From: JBFWUM01 sp050247255
Lineage (GTDB): Bacteria > Acidobacteriota > Vicinamibacteria > Vicinamibacterales > UBA2999
DNA length: 64,000 bases
NCBI GenBank assembly: GCA_050247255.1
Contig: JBFWUM010000017.1
Location: forward strand, 12,065 to 76,064
Direction: 5' to 3'
The notes beneath the pieces are model-generated. The model ran no database searches. It was not told the origin of the DNA and worked only from the letters and a program-made list of their open reading frames with translations. Every line of letters starts with the position of its first letter. The stretch's first letter is position 1. A program made the position numbers and the translations under genes. Shown one piece after another: positions 55,313 to 63,163 of this stretch.

Positions 55313-55906
55313 CTACTCGCCGGGCACCATGAGGTGCGCCGTGGACGTGCCGGGGTTCATCACCCACACGCGCCCTTCACGCGCGTTCTCCGGCAGCCCG
55401 AGGGTGTTGCCGGTGGCGCCGGGCACGGCAATCGTCATGTGCGTGCGCGCCTGCTCGCGGCTCGGCCCCATCAGGTGATACCAGATCGATCCGAACTCCG
55501 GCTTCGCGCGCGTGCCGTCCGCTTCGGCGGCGTCGAGCGCGGCCTGGCGCTTGGCGCGGTCGGGCTCGGTTTCGAAGCGCATGTTCTGCCGCGCCCGATC
55601 CAGGTTGGCAATGCTCGTGCACTCGATCGAGAACGGCAGCTGCCCCGGCAGCCCCGACTTGTCGAAGCAGAGGAGCCGGTTGGTCCCCTTGCGCAGCGTC
55701 GTGTACGTCCAGTCGGCCGGGTTCCACTTGATGACGGTGGCCTGGTCCTTCAGGTTGGCCGGCGCGGCGAGCAGCGCCAGGTCGACGTCGGCCTGCGACG
55801 CGCCCGCTTCGAGCGGCGGCGGCGGCGCGGCCGCGCCCCGTCCCTGGGCGAAGGCGGCGGTGGACAGCGTGAGGGCAGCAATGGCAAGCAAGCAAGTCTG
55901 TTTCAT
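55313..55906 (-). CDS. Secreted hypothetical protein
   Basis: A 197-aa protein with a signal peptide (LLAIAALTLSTAAFAQ). The mature part starts with a Gly/Ala/Pro stretch, then KWNPADWTYTTLRKGTNRLL and CFDKSGLPGQLPFSIECTSI with two cysteines that might pair, and a C-terminal GSIWYHLMGPSREQARTHMT. I do not recognise the family. The start is 21 bp from the divergent start of the PCD gene, sharing a bidirectional -10 element. Coupled to the DUF5818-like gene downstream (2-nt gap). Confidence 0.65.
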   Translation of the reverse strand: MKQTCLLAIAALTLSTAAFAQGRGAAAPPPPLEAGASQADVDLALLAAPANLKDQATVIKWNPADWTYTTLRKGTNRLLCFDKSGLPGQLPFSIECTSIANLDRARQNMRFETEPDRAKRQAALDAAEADGTRAKPEFGSIWYHLMGPSREQARTHMTIAVPGATGNTLGLPENAREGRVWVMNPGTSTAHLMVPGE

Positions 55907-55912
55907 GGGGGG

Positions 55913-55920
55913 AGTATAGT
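55913..55920. promoter_or_regulatory. Bidirectional -10 element between divergent leaderless genes
   Basis: AGTATAGT contains TATAGT on the plus strand (55915-55920), 7 nt before the ATG at 55928, and TATACT on the minus strand (55918-55913), 6 nt before the ATG at 55906. The two starts are only 21 bp apart, so one nearly palindromic box would serve both directions and both messages would lack leaders. Confidence 0.55.
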
Positions 55921-55927
55921 GCCGACC

Positions 55928-56239
55928 ATGGGAGATCAGAAGCCCGCCGCGCTGTCCGGCGAGGAAATCCAGGTGGTGCTGCAGCGGCTGCCCGGGTGGA
56001 GCGTGGACGAGGGCCAGCTCGCCAAAGAGTTCTTGTTCAAGGACTTCGTCGACTCGCTGAGCTTCGTCAACCGCCTGGTGCCCTTCTTCGAGGTTAAGGA
56101 CCATCACCCGGACGTCCACATCTTCTACAACCGCGTGAAGTTCACGCTGGCGCGGCACGACATCGGCGGCAAGATCACCGCCCTCGACGGCGAGGTCGCC
56201 AAGCACATCGAGCACGCCTACAGCACCATTAAGCAGTAG
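55928..56239 (+). CDS. 4a-hydroxytetrahydrobiopterin dehydratase (PCD/DCoH)
   Basis: A 103-aa enzyme that dehydrates 4a-hydroxytetrahydrobiopterin, recycling the pterin cofactor. The signature EVKDHHPDVHIFYNRV contains the conserved HHP-x-V. The sequence RLPGWSVDEGQLAKEFLFKDF matches the family N-terminus. Cytoplasmic. No phenylalanine hydroxylase gene is nearby. Leaderless-type start (TATAGT 7 nt upstream). Confidence 0.92.
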   Translation: MGDQKPAALSGEEIQVVLQRLPGWSVDEGQLAKEFLFKDFVDSLSFVNRLVPFFEVKDHHPDVHIFYNRVKFTLARHDIGGKITALDGEVAKHIEHAYSTIKQ

Positions 56240-56276
56240 GATCGCCCCCGTCCTGTCACCTTCAGGAGGAGGCGTG

Positions 56277-56975
56277 ATGACCCGACCCTACCGCGTGTTC
56301 GTGCTCGCCCTGGCGGCGGCCGCCGCGCTCGCCCTGCCCGCCGTGTCGCTCGTTGCCCAGGCCCCGGCGCAGGAGTCGACGCCGCCGCTGCTCTTCAAGG
56401 AGACCTGGAAACAGGTGGATGCCGCGGTCGGCGTCCCGACCAGCCCGAGGCGCTCCGCCAACAAATACTGGCTCGCGTCGCAGACGGCCGTGACCAGCCC
56501 GAGCCTCGAGCTGAAGCTCTATGGCGCCGACGCGAAGAACCTCACGGTCTACCTGCACGAGGGACGCTTCGACCTCTGGACCGGCCTGGTCGGTTCGCCG
56601 GTGGCGGTGCTGCTGAAGGACCGCGCCAACTTCATCGACCTCACCGGCCTGGCGCGCGTCCGCGCCATCGTCCGCACCGGCAACCTGCACAGGCTGAACC
56701 CGGTGATCCGGCTTGCCGACGGCACGCTGGCCGCCGGCGATCACGTCATCGACACGCGCGGCGAGTTCCTGCAGGTGGAAGTGGCGTATCCCAACCAGCG
56801 CTGGTACACGCTGGAGCCCGATACGCTCGCGGTGAAGGGAGCGATTGCAAAGGTCGATCTGGCGCGGGTGGATGAGGTCGGATTCGTGGATCTGACGCCG
56901 GCCGGGGGCCACGGGAATTCCGGCTGGGCGAACATCTCGTCGATCGAGGTGTACGCCCAACCGGTACGACGGTAA
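56277..56975 (+). CDS. Secreted protein with a carbohydrate-binding-like fold
   Basis: A 232-aa protein with a signal peptide (LALAAAAALALPAVSLVAQ). The mature part (LLFKETWKQVDAAVGVPTS; LELKLYGADAKNLTVYL; FDLWTGLVGSPVAVLLKDRA; VDEVGFVDLTPAGGHGNSG) has a beta-sandwich pattern with a final GWANISSIEVYA, as in sugar-binding or laminin-G-like domains. Ligand unknown. ATG 56277 is chosen over GTG 56274 because AGGAGG is 7 nt away. The stop touches the convergent CsbD gene. Confidence 0.6.
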   Translation: MTRPYRVFVLALAAAAALALPAVSLVAQAPAQESTPPLLFKETWKQVDAAVGVPTSPRRSANKYWLASQTAVTSPSLELKLYGADAKNLTVYLHEGRFDLWTGLVGSPVAVLLKDRANFIDLTGLARVRAIVRTGNLHRLNPVIRLADGTLAAGDHVIDTRGEFLQVEVAYPNQRWYTLEPDTLAVKGAIAKVDLARVDEVGFVDLTPAGGHGNSGWANISSIEVYAQPVRR

Positions 56976-57179
56976 CTATCGCTTGATGTCGTCGCCGAGG
57001 TCTTCGATGGCCTCGCCGACCTTGCGACGCGCGCGGCCGAGGGTTTCGTCGACCTGGCCGCGCGCCTCGTCCGCTTCGCCCTCGTCGCGAAGGCGCTCGT
57101 TGTCGGTCGCGTCGCCCCAGGCCTGCTTGGCCTTCCCCTTGATCTGATCCACCTTGCCGTCGAGCTCGTCCTGATTCAT
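56976..57179 (-). CDS. CsbD-family stress-related protein
   Basis: A 67-aa, highly charged protein: DELDGKVDQIKGKAKQAWGD then RARRKVGEAIEDLGDDIKR. This is the CsbD fold with the K-G-K-A-K-Q-A-W-G signature. CsbD proteins accumulate in the general stress response. GGAGGAACTCC precedes the ATG. Immediately convergent with the gene ending at 56975. Role not known in detail. Confidence 0.85.
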   Translation of the reverse strand: MNQDELDGKVDQIKGKAKQAWGDATDNERLRDEGEADEARGQVDETLGRARRKVGEAIEDLGDDIKR

Positions 57180-57218
57180 GGAGTTCCTCCGCCAGGACGA
57201 TTTGCAGGGTGCGTGCCG

Positions 57219-58094
57219 TTACGGCTGCGGAAACATCATCACGAAGCGGCCATCGGGGAGCAGGTCATACATCCGCCGGCCGACGCCTCCCTGGACGAAC
57301 CCCTTGATCGGCAGCGCAACGGGCGGTCCGGTCACGGCAAACGCCGGGCTCGTCGTGATCGGCACGGCCCACAACTGCCGCTGCCCATCATCGAAGAACA
57401 TCTCACGCATGTCGGCCGACCAGATCGGACGGAACGCGCCGGTGCTCGTGACCTGAACCGAAGGTCCGGGTCGGCCAAATGGCTGGACGTAGATCTCATA
57501 TCGCCCGCTTCGCGTGGATTGGTAGGCAATCCAGCGCCCATCCGGCGAGAAGTTGGTGCCGAGCGCTTCGGGCCCGCTGTCAGGAATCTCTCTGCGCGCT
57601 CGCGTCATCAGGTCGAGCGTCCACGCCGAGAACTTGTTATCCACCGACTGGACGAACGACAGGTACCGGCCGTCGGGCGATCGGGATTCGGGCGCGCGCA
57701 CCGGCGTTCCCAGCTGCTCGCCCTCATCGTCGGCATCCACCTGCCGCCACAGCAGGATCTCGCCCTGCGGCGGCTCGAAGAACATGCGCGTGCCGTCGTG
57801 CGACCAGTAGGGAAAGCGTCCCGGCCCGATACGGCGCATCCCGGCAATGTTCATCAGCGGGCCGACGTACAACCCGTCGACGCCGTAGGCCAGCCGGGTC
57901 CCGTCCGGCGACACGCGAGGCCCGTTCGTATTGCCCGGCACCACGCCGAGTACCGTCTGGTTGCCGCTGCGATCGACCAGGGCAAGGGTGCGCGGCGGCG
58001 GTGGCCCTTGCTGCCCGCGCTGTGTCTCGACAACGGCCGGGAGCAGGGCGACGAGCAGCGCGAGACCGGTGCAGAGACGAAGCAGTTTCAGCAT
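57219..58094 (-). CDS. Exported WD40/PD40 beta-propeller protein
   Basis: A 291-aa protein with a signal peptide (LCTGLALLVALLPAVVE). PD40 repeats: RVSPDGTRLAYGVDG, PYWSHDGTRMFFEP, SRSPDGRYLSFVQS, NFSPDGRWIAYQSTRSGRYE and PIWSADMREMFFDDG. These resemble the propeller of TolB and the C-terminal sensor of acidobacterial serine/threonine kinases (VQPFGRPGPSVQV). No kinase domain is attached, so it is a stand-alone or truncated sensor. ATG 58094 is chosen; a GTG at 58118 overlaps the upstream gene. Confidence 0.75.
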   Translation of the reverse strand: MLKLLRLCTGLALLVALLPAVVETQRGQQGPPPPRTLALVDRSGNQTVLGVVPGNTNGPRVSPDGTRLAYGVDGLYVGPLMNIAGMRRIGPGRFPYWSHDGTRMFFEPPQGEILLWRQVDADDEGEQLGTPVRAPESRSPDGRYLSFVQSVDNKFSAWTLDLMTRARREIPDSGPEALGTNFSPDGRWIAYQSTRSGRYEIYVQPFGRPGPSVQVTSTGAFRPIWSADMREMFFDDGQRQLWAVPITTSPAFAVTGPPVALPIKGFVQGGVGRRMYDLLPDGRFVMMFPQP

Positions 58095-58104
58095 CCGCGA
58101 TAGG

Positions 58105-59559
58105 CTACTCGATGCCACCGATGCAGACGTACTTGATCTCGAGGTATTCGTCGATGCCGTACTTGGACCCCTCGCGGCCGAGGCCGGACTCCTTCACGCC
58201 GCCGAACGGCGCCACCTCGGTCGAGATCAGGCCGGTGTTGACGCCGACCATGCCGCTCTCGAGCGCCTCGGCCACACGCCAGACGCGCGCGAGATCCCGG
58301 CTGTAGAAATACGACGCCAGCCCGAACTCGGTATCGTTGGCCAGGGCCACGACGTCCTCCTCGGTGCGGAACCGGAAGAGCGGCGCCACCGGGCCGAATG
58401 TCTCTTCGCGCGAAACGAGCATGGCGGGGGTCACGTCGGCGAGTACGGTCGGCTCGAAGAACCGTCCACCTCGCGCGTGCCGGTGGCCGCCGATGACGAC
58501 CCGCGCACCCTTCGACAGCGCGTCGCTGACGTGCTCCTCCACCTTGAGCACCGCCTTGTCGTCGATGAGCGGCCCCTGCGTGGTTCCCTCCTCGAGTCCG
58601 GGTCCCGGTCGCAAGGCGCCAGCCGCATCGGCGAGCTTCCGGGCGAAGGCGTCGTAGACGCCGTCCTGCACGTAGATCCGGTTCACGCAGACGCAGGTCT
58701 GCCCGGTGTTGCGATACTTCGAGGCGATCGCCCCCTGCACCGCCGCATCCAGGTCCGCATCGTCGAAGACGATGAACGGCGCGTTGCCGCCCAGCTCCAG
58801 CGACAGCTTCTTCACGGTGCCGGCGCACTGCGCCATCAGCTGCTTCCCTACCGCCGTCGAGCCGGTGAAGGAGATCTTGCGAACGGCGGGATTGCCGGTC
58901 AGCTCCGCGCCGATTTCCGTGGCGGAACCGGTGACGACGTTGACGACGCCTGCGGGGACACCGGCGCGCTGGGCGAGCTCCGCGAGGGCCAGCGCAGAAA
59001 ACGGCGTCTGGGACGCGGGCTTCACCACCACCGTGCAGCCGACCGCGAGGGCGGGGCCGACTTTCCGCGTGATCATCGCCAGCGGGAAGTTCCACGGCGT
59101 GATGCAGCCGACGACCCCGACCGGCTGCTTGAGGACGATGATGCGCTTGTCGGCCTGGTGGCCCGGGATGGTGTCGCCGTACACGCGTTTGGCTTCCTCG
59201 CCAAACCATTCCAGGAACCCGGCAGCATAGAGGACCTCGCCGCGCGACTCCGCCAGCAGCTTCCCCTGCTCCATGGTCATCAGCCGCGCCAGGTCGTCCT
59301 GGTGCTCGAGCATCAGGTCGGACCAGCGGCGCAGGACGGCGGCGCGCTCCTTTCCAGTCTTACGGCGCCAGGCGGCAAGCGCGCGGTCGGCCGCCTCGAT
59401 GGCGGTGCGCGTCTCATCGCGGCCGCCGCGAGGGACGGTGCCGAGCACCTTGCCCGTAGCCGGGTCATCGACGTCGATGGTGGCCTTCGACGCGGCGTCG
59501 ACCCACGCACCGTCGATGAAACAGGACTGCCGGAACAACGACGGATCGCGAAAGGTCAC
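58105..59559 (-). CDS. gabD: Succinate-semialdehyde dehydrogenase (GabD-like)
   Basis: A 484-aa NAD(P)-dependent aldehyde dehydrogenase. Visible: WFGEEAKRVYGDTIPGHQAD (GabD hallmark), ITPWNFPLAMITRK, FTGSTAVGKQLM, the catalytic Glu in LELGGNAPFIVFDD, the catalytic Cys in NTGQTCVCVNRIYVQ, and FGGVKESGLGREGSKYGIDE. It oxidises succinate semialdehyde to succinate. GTG start directly abuts the MFS stop (TAAGTG), so it is cotranscribed with that carboxylate-type transporter. A related role with other short semialdehydes is possible. Confidence 0.88.
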   Translation of the reverse strand: MTFRDPSLFRQSCFIDGAWVDAASKATIDVDDPATGKVLGTVPRGGRDETRTAIEAADRALAAWRRKTGKERAAVLRRWSDLMLEHQDDLARLMTMEQGKLLAESRGEVLYAAGFLEWFGEEAKRVYGDTIPGHQADKRIIVLKQPVGVVGCITPWNFPLAMITRKVGPALAVGCTVVVKPASQTPFSALALAELAQRAGVPAGVVNVVTGSATEIGAELTGNPAVRKISFTGSTAVGKQLMAQCAGTVKKLSLELGGNAPFIVFDDADLDAAVQGAIASKYRNTGQTCVCVNRIYVQDGVYDAFARKLADAAGALRPGPGLEEGTTQGPLIDDKAVLKVEEHVSDALSKGARVVIGGHRHARGGRFFEPTVLADVTPAMLVSREETFGPVAPLFRFRTEEDVVALANDTEFGLASYFYSRDLARVWRVAEALESGMVGVNTGLISTEVAPFGGVKESGLGREGSKYGIDEYLEIKYVCIGGIE

Positions 59560-60822
59560 TTACACCTCGAGTGGTTGCTGGCTCCGATCGGGCAGCGCGA
59601 AGATCAGCACTGCCGACAGGAGGAAGAACGCCGACGTCGCGGCCAGCGCCGCGCCGATGCCGACGCCGGGCAGCGTCGCCAGGACGCCGATCGAATAGGG
59701 AGCGAGCGCACCGAGCAGCCGGCCCGCATTGTAGGTGGTGCCCTGGCCGGTGCCGCGCACCGCGGTCGGGAACAGCTCGGCGATGAGGCTCCCGAACAAG
59801 CTGAAGTAGCCGTGGCCGACGTAGCCGAGCACCGGCCCGAGCAGCATCAGCACCAGCGGGTCGCGCGCCATCTGGCCGTAGATCGGCACAAGCAACGCGG
59901 CCGCCAGCATGAAGCCGATGAAGGTGCGGCGGCGGCCCAGCCAATCGGCAATGAACCCGAACGTCAGGTAGCCGAAGTAGGCGCCGATCTGCACCGGGAT
60001 GATCCATCCCAGCGACCCGACGACCCCCATACCGGCCCCGCCCTGATCGATCGGGCGCGAGAGAAAGCCCGGCAGCCAGAAGAAGATGCCCCAGTAGGCG
60101 AACTGCACGCTCGAGCTGAGCAGGATGGCGAGCAGCGTTCGTGCGCGCAACTCGCCGCCGAAGATTTGGCGGAACGGGTCGAGCAGGCCGGCGCGGCTCG
60201 TTTCGCGCCTCGCGACCCACGCCGGCGGTTCCGCCACGCTGCGGCGCACCCAGATCACAAAGAGCGCCGGCAGCACGCCGAGCACGAACAGATACCGCCA
60301 CGACTCGGGGCCGAGTGCCGGATTGCCGAGGACGAGCGCCGCCATCGCCGCCGCCAGGATGTAGCCGATGGCCCACCCCGACTGCATGATGCTCACCGCC
60401 TTGTTGCGATGCGCGGCCGGCCACGTCTCGCTGACCAGCACCGCCCCTGACGCCCACTCGCCGCCCATGCCGATGCCGAGGACGGCGCGCCACAGCAGGA
60501 GCTGCATCACGGTTTGCGACGTCGAGGCGCCGAGCGAGGCAAGGGAGAACACCGTGACGGTCGCCATTAGCGCGCGCGTGCGGCCGAAGCGATCCGAGAT
60601 GGCGCCGAAGAAGAGGCCGCCGGCCGCGGACATCGCCAGGGTGACGGTGCCAAGCAGGCCGGCGGTGGCGTCGTTGAAGCCGAAATACGCGCGGAGCTCG
60701 CCGATGGCGACGGCGTAGAGCATGAAGTCCATCGCATCGAGCATCCACCCGAGCTTGGCGGCGGCCAGCGCGCGCCATTGCTCGGGCGTGATGCCGCGAT
60801 ACCAGGGCTCCGGTCGGCTCAT
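59560..60822 (-). CDS. MFS transporter, carboxylate/sugar-porter type (NanT/JEN-like)
   Basis: A 420-aa, 12-helix MFS. Visible: LGWMLDAMDFMLYAVAIGEL, FFGAISDRFGRTRALMATV, GIGMGGEWASGAVLVSETWP and ELFPTAVRGTGQGTTYNAGR, as in AAHS/JEN/NanT-type carboxylate transporters. It abuts the succinate-semialdehyde dehydrogenase gene, suggesting uptake of a GABA- or C4-semialdehyde-related carboxylate. Downstream of the anti-sigma gene by 26 nt, so possibly part of the sigma regulon. Substrate unproven. Confidence 0.85.
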   Translation of the reverse strand: MSRPEPWYRGITPEQWRALAAAKLGWMLDAMDFMLYAVAIGELRAYFGFNDATAGLLGTVTLAMSAAGGLFFGAISDRFGRTRALMATVTVFSLASLGASTSQTVMQLLLWRAVLGIGMGGEWASGAVLVSETWPAAHRNKAVSIMQSGWAIGYILAAAMAALVLGNPALGPESWRYLFVLGVLPALFVIWVRRSVAEPPAWVARRETSRAGLLDPFRQIFGGELRARTLLAILLSSSVQFAYWGIFFWLPGFLSRPIDQGGAGMGVVGSLGWIIPVQIGAYFGYLTFGFIADWLGRRRTFIGFMLAAALLVPIYGQMARDPLVLMLLGPVLGYVGHGYFSLFGSLIAELFPTAVRGTGQGTTYNAGRLLGALAPYSIGVLATLPGVGIGAALAATSAFFLLSAVLIFALPDRSQQPLEV

Positions 60823-60848
60823 GGTGTTCGCATCGGCGATGGGCAGGT

Positions 60849-61457
60849 CTATCTCCTGGCCGAGTCCTGGATCGTCCGCGTGTGGTGGAACGTGTACTCG
60901 CCCAGCACGCGCTCGCTGCCTTCCTGCTCGACGGCGAGCAGGCGCATCACCAGCGTGGATGTTGGCATCGCCTTCGCCGCGTCGATCGACTCCTGGAACA
61001 GCACGCTGCCGCCGTCATCCCTGACCGGGACGTCCACGAGTCGATGCCGCTCGGTGCCACGCTCGTCGCAGAGCGCCACGTCCACCCGCGCTGCACCCTG
61101 CAAGTCGACCGTCAGCCGCGACAACAGCAGGTCATCGTCTGCGCTCACCGTGCACTGGATGTGTTCGCCCGGGGCGGCGCGGTATTCACGGATGCGCCGG
61201 CCCGCGGCGGCGGCGCGGCGCGCGTACTCGTCGTTGACGACCACCCGCAGCGAGCCGGAGCGCGCCAGCGCCCGCAGGGTGTCGGCGAGGACGATCGTTT
61301 CGCGCAGGCGATCCCCGCACGGGTCGCATGCCATCAGGTGCTGCTCGACGCGGTCCTCGTCGGCCGGGCTCAGCGCAGCCAGCCAATAGTCCATCAGGAC
61401 ATCCGCGTCGAGCGGCGCCGCGCAGGCAGCAGCGAGGGGCCGGCCCGGCGCCGTCAC
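60849..61457 (-). CDS. Zinc-finger anti-sigma factor, soluble form
   Basis: A 202-aa protein. The ZAS motif (EQHLMACDPCGDRL, H-x3-C-x2-C) lies in the first 50 residues. There is no transmembrane helix; instead a beta-rich C-terminal domain of about 110 residues (EHIQCTVSADDDLLLSRLTV, HRLVDVPVRDDGGSVLFQES) follows. It likely inhibits the adjacent ECF sigma factor and senses a signal in the cytoplasm, unlike membrane anti-sigma factors. GTG start overlaps the sigma stop by 4 nt (GTGA). Signal unknown. Confidence 0.75.
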   Translation of the reverse strand: MTAPGRPLAAACAAPLDADVLMDYWLAALSPADEDRVEQHLMACDPCGDRLRETIVLADTLRALARSGSLRVVVNDEYARRAAAAGRRIREYRAAPGEHIQCTVSADDDLLLSRLTVDLQGAARVDVALCDERGTERHRLVDVPVRDDGGSVLFQESIDAAKAMPTSTLVMRLLAVEQEGSERVLGEYTFHHTRTIQDSARR

Positions 61458-61993
61458 GCAGCCTCCATGCACGCGCGCAGCTGGCGGAGGGCGCGGTGGC
61501 GAATCACGCGAAGGTTGCCCGGGGACACACCAAGCGAAGCCGCCGCCTCGACGGCAGATTGTTCATCATAAAAACTGAGGACCACGACCGTTCGCTCACG
61601 CTCCTTCAGTGACTGGACGCACCGCGCGAGACGCTCGCCATCCACCCTCGGCTCCTCAACCCCTGGCTGCGGCACGAGCTCGGCACCGAACGTCGCCAGC
61701 AGCCGCTCCTGCCGTCGCGCGCCCCGTCGCAAATTGACGATGGTCATGCGGCAGGTCCCCAGGACGAACGGCGCCAGCGAGTCCGTGGCGCGCACGCGCC
61801 TCGCACGGAGCGCCTCGAGGGTACGCAGCAACACTTCCTGGACCAGGTCGTCGGCCGCGGTGGCCGAGCGCAGGTGACGAAGGCCGTACAGCCGGATGCG
61901 CGGAGCCATGCGGCGGCAAATCTCCCCTTCCGCGTCGGTATCACCGGCGGCGACACGTTCCGCCAGATCGGCGTCGCTCAGCTCCAGCAGCAT
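61454..61993 (-). CDS. ECF sigma factor
   Basis: A 179-aa RpoE-type sigma factor. Region 2 is SATAADDLVQEVLLRTLEALRA, and region 4 is LKERERTVVVLSFYDEQSAVEAA with SLGVSPGNLRVIRHRALRQL as the recognition helix-turn-helix. It directs expression of its own operon, presumably from a TAGAAT-type box or a separate ECF promoter. Overlaps the anti-sigma gene. ATG 61993 follows TAGAAT by 8 nt with no SD, another leaderless-type start. Confidence 0.88.
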   Translation of the reverse strand: MLLELSDADLAERVAAGDTDAEGEICRRMAPRIRLYGLRHLRSATAADDLVQEVLLRTLEALRARRVRATDSLAPFVLGTCRMTIVNLRRGARRQERLLATFGAELVPQPGVEEPRVDGERLARCVQSLKERERTVVVLSFYDEQSAVEAAASLGVSPGNLRVIRHRALRQLRACMEAA

Positions 61994-62001
61994 GGCGCAG
62001 T

Positions 62002-62007
62002 ATTCTA
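62002..62007 (-). promoter_or_regulatory. Putative -10 box (TAGAAT) for leaderless sigma-factor transcript
   Basis: GTAGAAT on the minus strand, 8 nt before the sigma-factor ATG. It is the same box as at 9382 and 16495. Confidence 0.5.
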
Positions 62008-62038
62008 CGCCCGCTGCCGGAGGTTACCGGTTGTCCCT

Positions 62039-62836
62039 TTACGCCTGCACCGCGATCCGGCTGAACATCGCCTCGAGCGCCGCCTGGTTCGGACCGGTGA
62101 ACGGGCGCGCGCCCGGCGCGGCGGACAGCGCCTCGAGCATCCGCCCGATCATCGTCCCTGATGCCGGCGGCAGATGGTTGCTGTAAATCATCGTCGGCGC
62201 CATCCGCCGCACGATGTCGAGCTGCGCGACAAAGGCGTGGCGATCGACCGCGTGCAGCCACGGCGCATCGAGCGTTGCCCAGACCACCTGGCCGTCGAAC
62301 AGTTCGTGCTCCGGGATGTCGGCGGCAGCGTCCGGGGTCGACTGCAGCATGGCGCCGAACGAGTCGGCGCTGAATAGCGCGCCCGACCGGCTGTCGTAGA
62401 ACCCGGTCGTGCACGGGTTGTCGAACACCGGCGGCTTGAAGGCGGTCAGCGTGCGATCGCCGATGGTGAGCTTCTCACCCGGGTTCAGCAGGTAGACACG
62501 ATCCGGCGGCAGCGGTGCGGTCAACGACATGATGCCGACGCCAAGGAAGGTGGTAATCACGCGGACGCGCGGATTCTCCGCGAGGAGCTGGTGCAGGGCG
62601 CCGATGTGGTCCGGGTCGGTGTGACTGAGCCAGATCCAGCGCAGGTCCTGCGGATCGATGACCGTGCGCAGGGCGCGCATGAAGTCGTCGCGCTGCGTCA
62701 CGGCGCCGGTCTCGACGAGCATCGGCTCGGAGCCCTTGAGCACGTAGGCGTTGATGGGGACCACGCCGAAGCCGGGGATTTCGGCGTGTGACGCCACGAC
62801 GTCGACGTCGGGCGCCGCTGTATACGAAGTGATCAT
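62039..62836 (-). CDS. Cytosolic MBL-fold protein, ODP/flavodiiron-like
   Basis: A 265-aa MBL protein without signal peptide. Metal motifs: LSHTDPDHIGAL (H-x-D-x-D-H), TGFYDSRSGALFSADSFGA with the third-site Asp, and a final SNHLPPASG His. It resembles the oxygen-binding diiron (ODP) domain of flavodiiron proteins without the flavodoxin part. Possible role in oxygen or nitric oxide sensing or reduction. AGGAGGAACGTCC precedes ATG 62836. Separate from the sigma operon by its own stop and a short gap. Confidence 0.8.
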   Translation of the reverse strand: MITSYTAAPDVDVVASHAEIPGFGVVPINAYVLKGSEPMLVETGAVTQRDDFMRALRTVIDPQDLRWIWLSHTDPDHIGALHQLLAENPRVRVITTFLGVGIMSLTAPLPPDRVYLLNPGEKLTIGDRTLTAFKPPVFDNPCTTGFYDSRSGALFSADSFGAMLQSTPDAAADIPEHELFDGQVVWATLDAPWLHAVDRHAFVAQLDIVRRMAPTMIYSNHLPPASGTMIGRMLEALSAAPGARPFTGPNQAALEAMFSRIAVQA

Positions 62837-62894
62837 GGACGTTCCTCCTGTCACCGCGTATGTGTCGCGACCGGGCAGAGCGTTACAGGAGGTG

Positions 62895-62939
62895 TGGCGC
62901 GCCCGCCAGGGCTCGAACCTGGGACCCCTGGCTTAGAAG
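62895..62939 (-). tRNA. 3' half of tRNA-Arg(UCU), probable attachment site
   Basis: Read on the minus strand: anticodon loop CTTCTAA, stem GCCAG, variable GGGTC, T-arm CCAGG-TTCGAGC-CCTGG, acceptor CGGGCGC, G, CCA. The 5' half (D arm and acceptor GCGCCCG) is absent: the sequence beyond 62940 does not fold as tRNA. Integrating elements commonly recombine in the 3' half of tRNA genes, leaving such a fragment at one end. A mobile-looking region starts immediately to the right. Confidence 0.75.
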
Positions 62940-62960
62940 TTGATCGAAAGGAGACAACCG

Positions 62961-62984
62961 GGGGCAGCGCGAGGCCGCTGCCCC
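62961..62984 (+). terminator. GC-rich hairpin next to the tRNA fragment
   Basis: GGGGCAGCG (62961-62969), 6-nt loop, CGCTGCCCC (62976-62984), followed by TGATTCTATT. It could be a terminator at the element border. A TTGATCGAAA/TTTCGATCAA 10-bp inverted pair (62940-62949 and 63080-63089) brackets it. The rest of 62985-63163 has no gene. Confidence 0.5.
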
Positions 62985-63163
62985 TGATTCTATTGCGTTT
63001 CGGTCAAGCCCCAGACCACCCGAGGCGAAACCGGGACGCTCCCGTACGTCCGCTGTTTGTCCACCTGCGACCTCTTTGTTTTCGATCAATCGGGTCGCAG
63101 CGTTCCTGCCGTGTTTCGACCCTATCCCAACAATCAATTTGAGCATTACCGGAGGGCAGCTCT

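Noticed and set aside
62895..62940. Complete tRNA-Arg gene
   Set aside because: D arm and 5' acceptor strand are missing on the side where they must lie.
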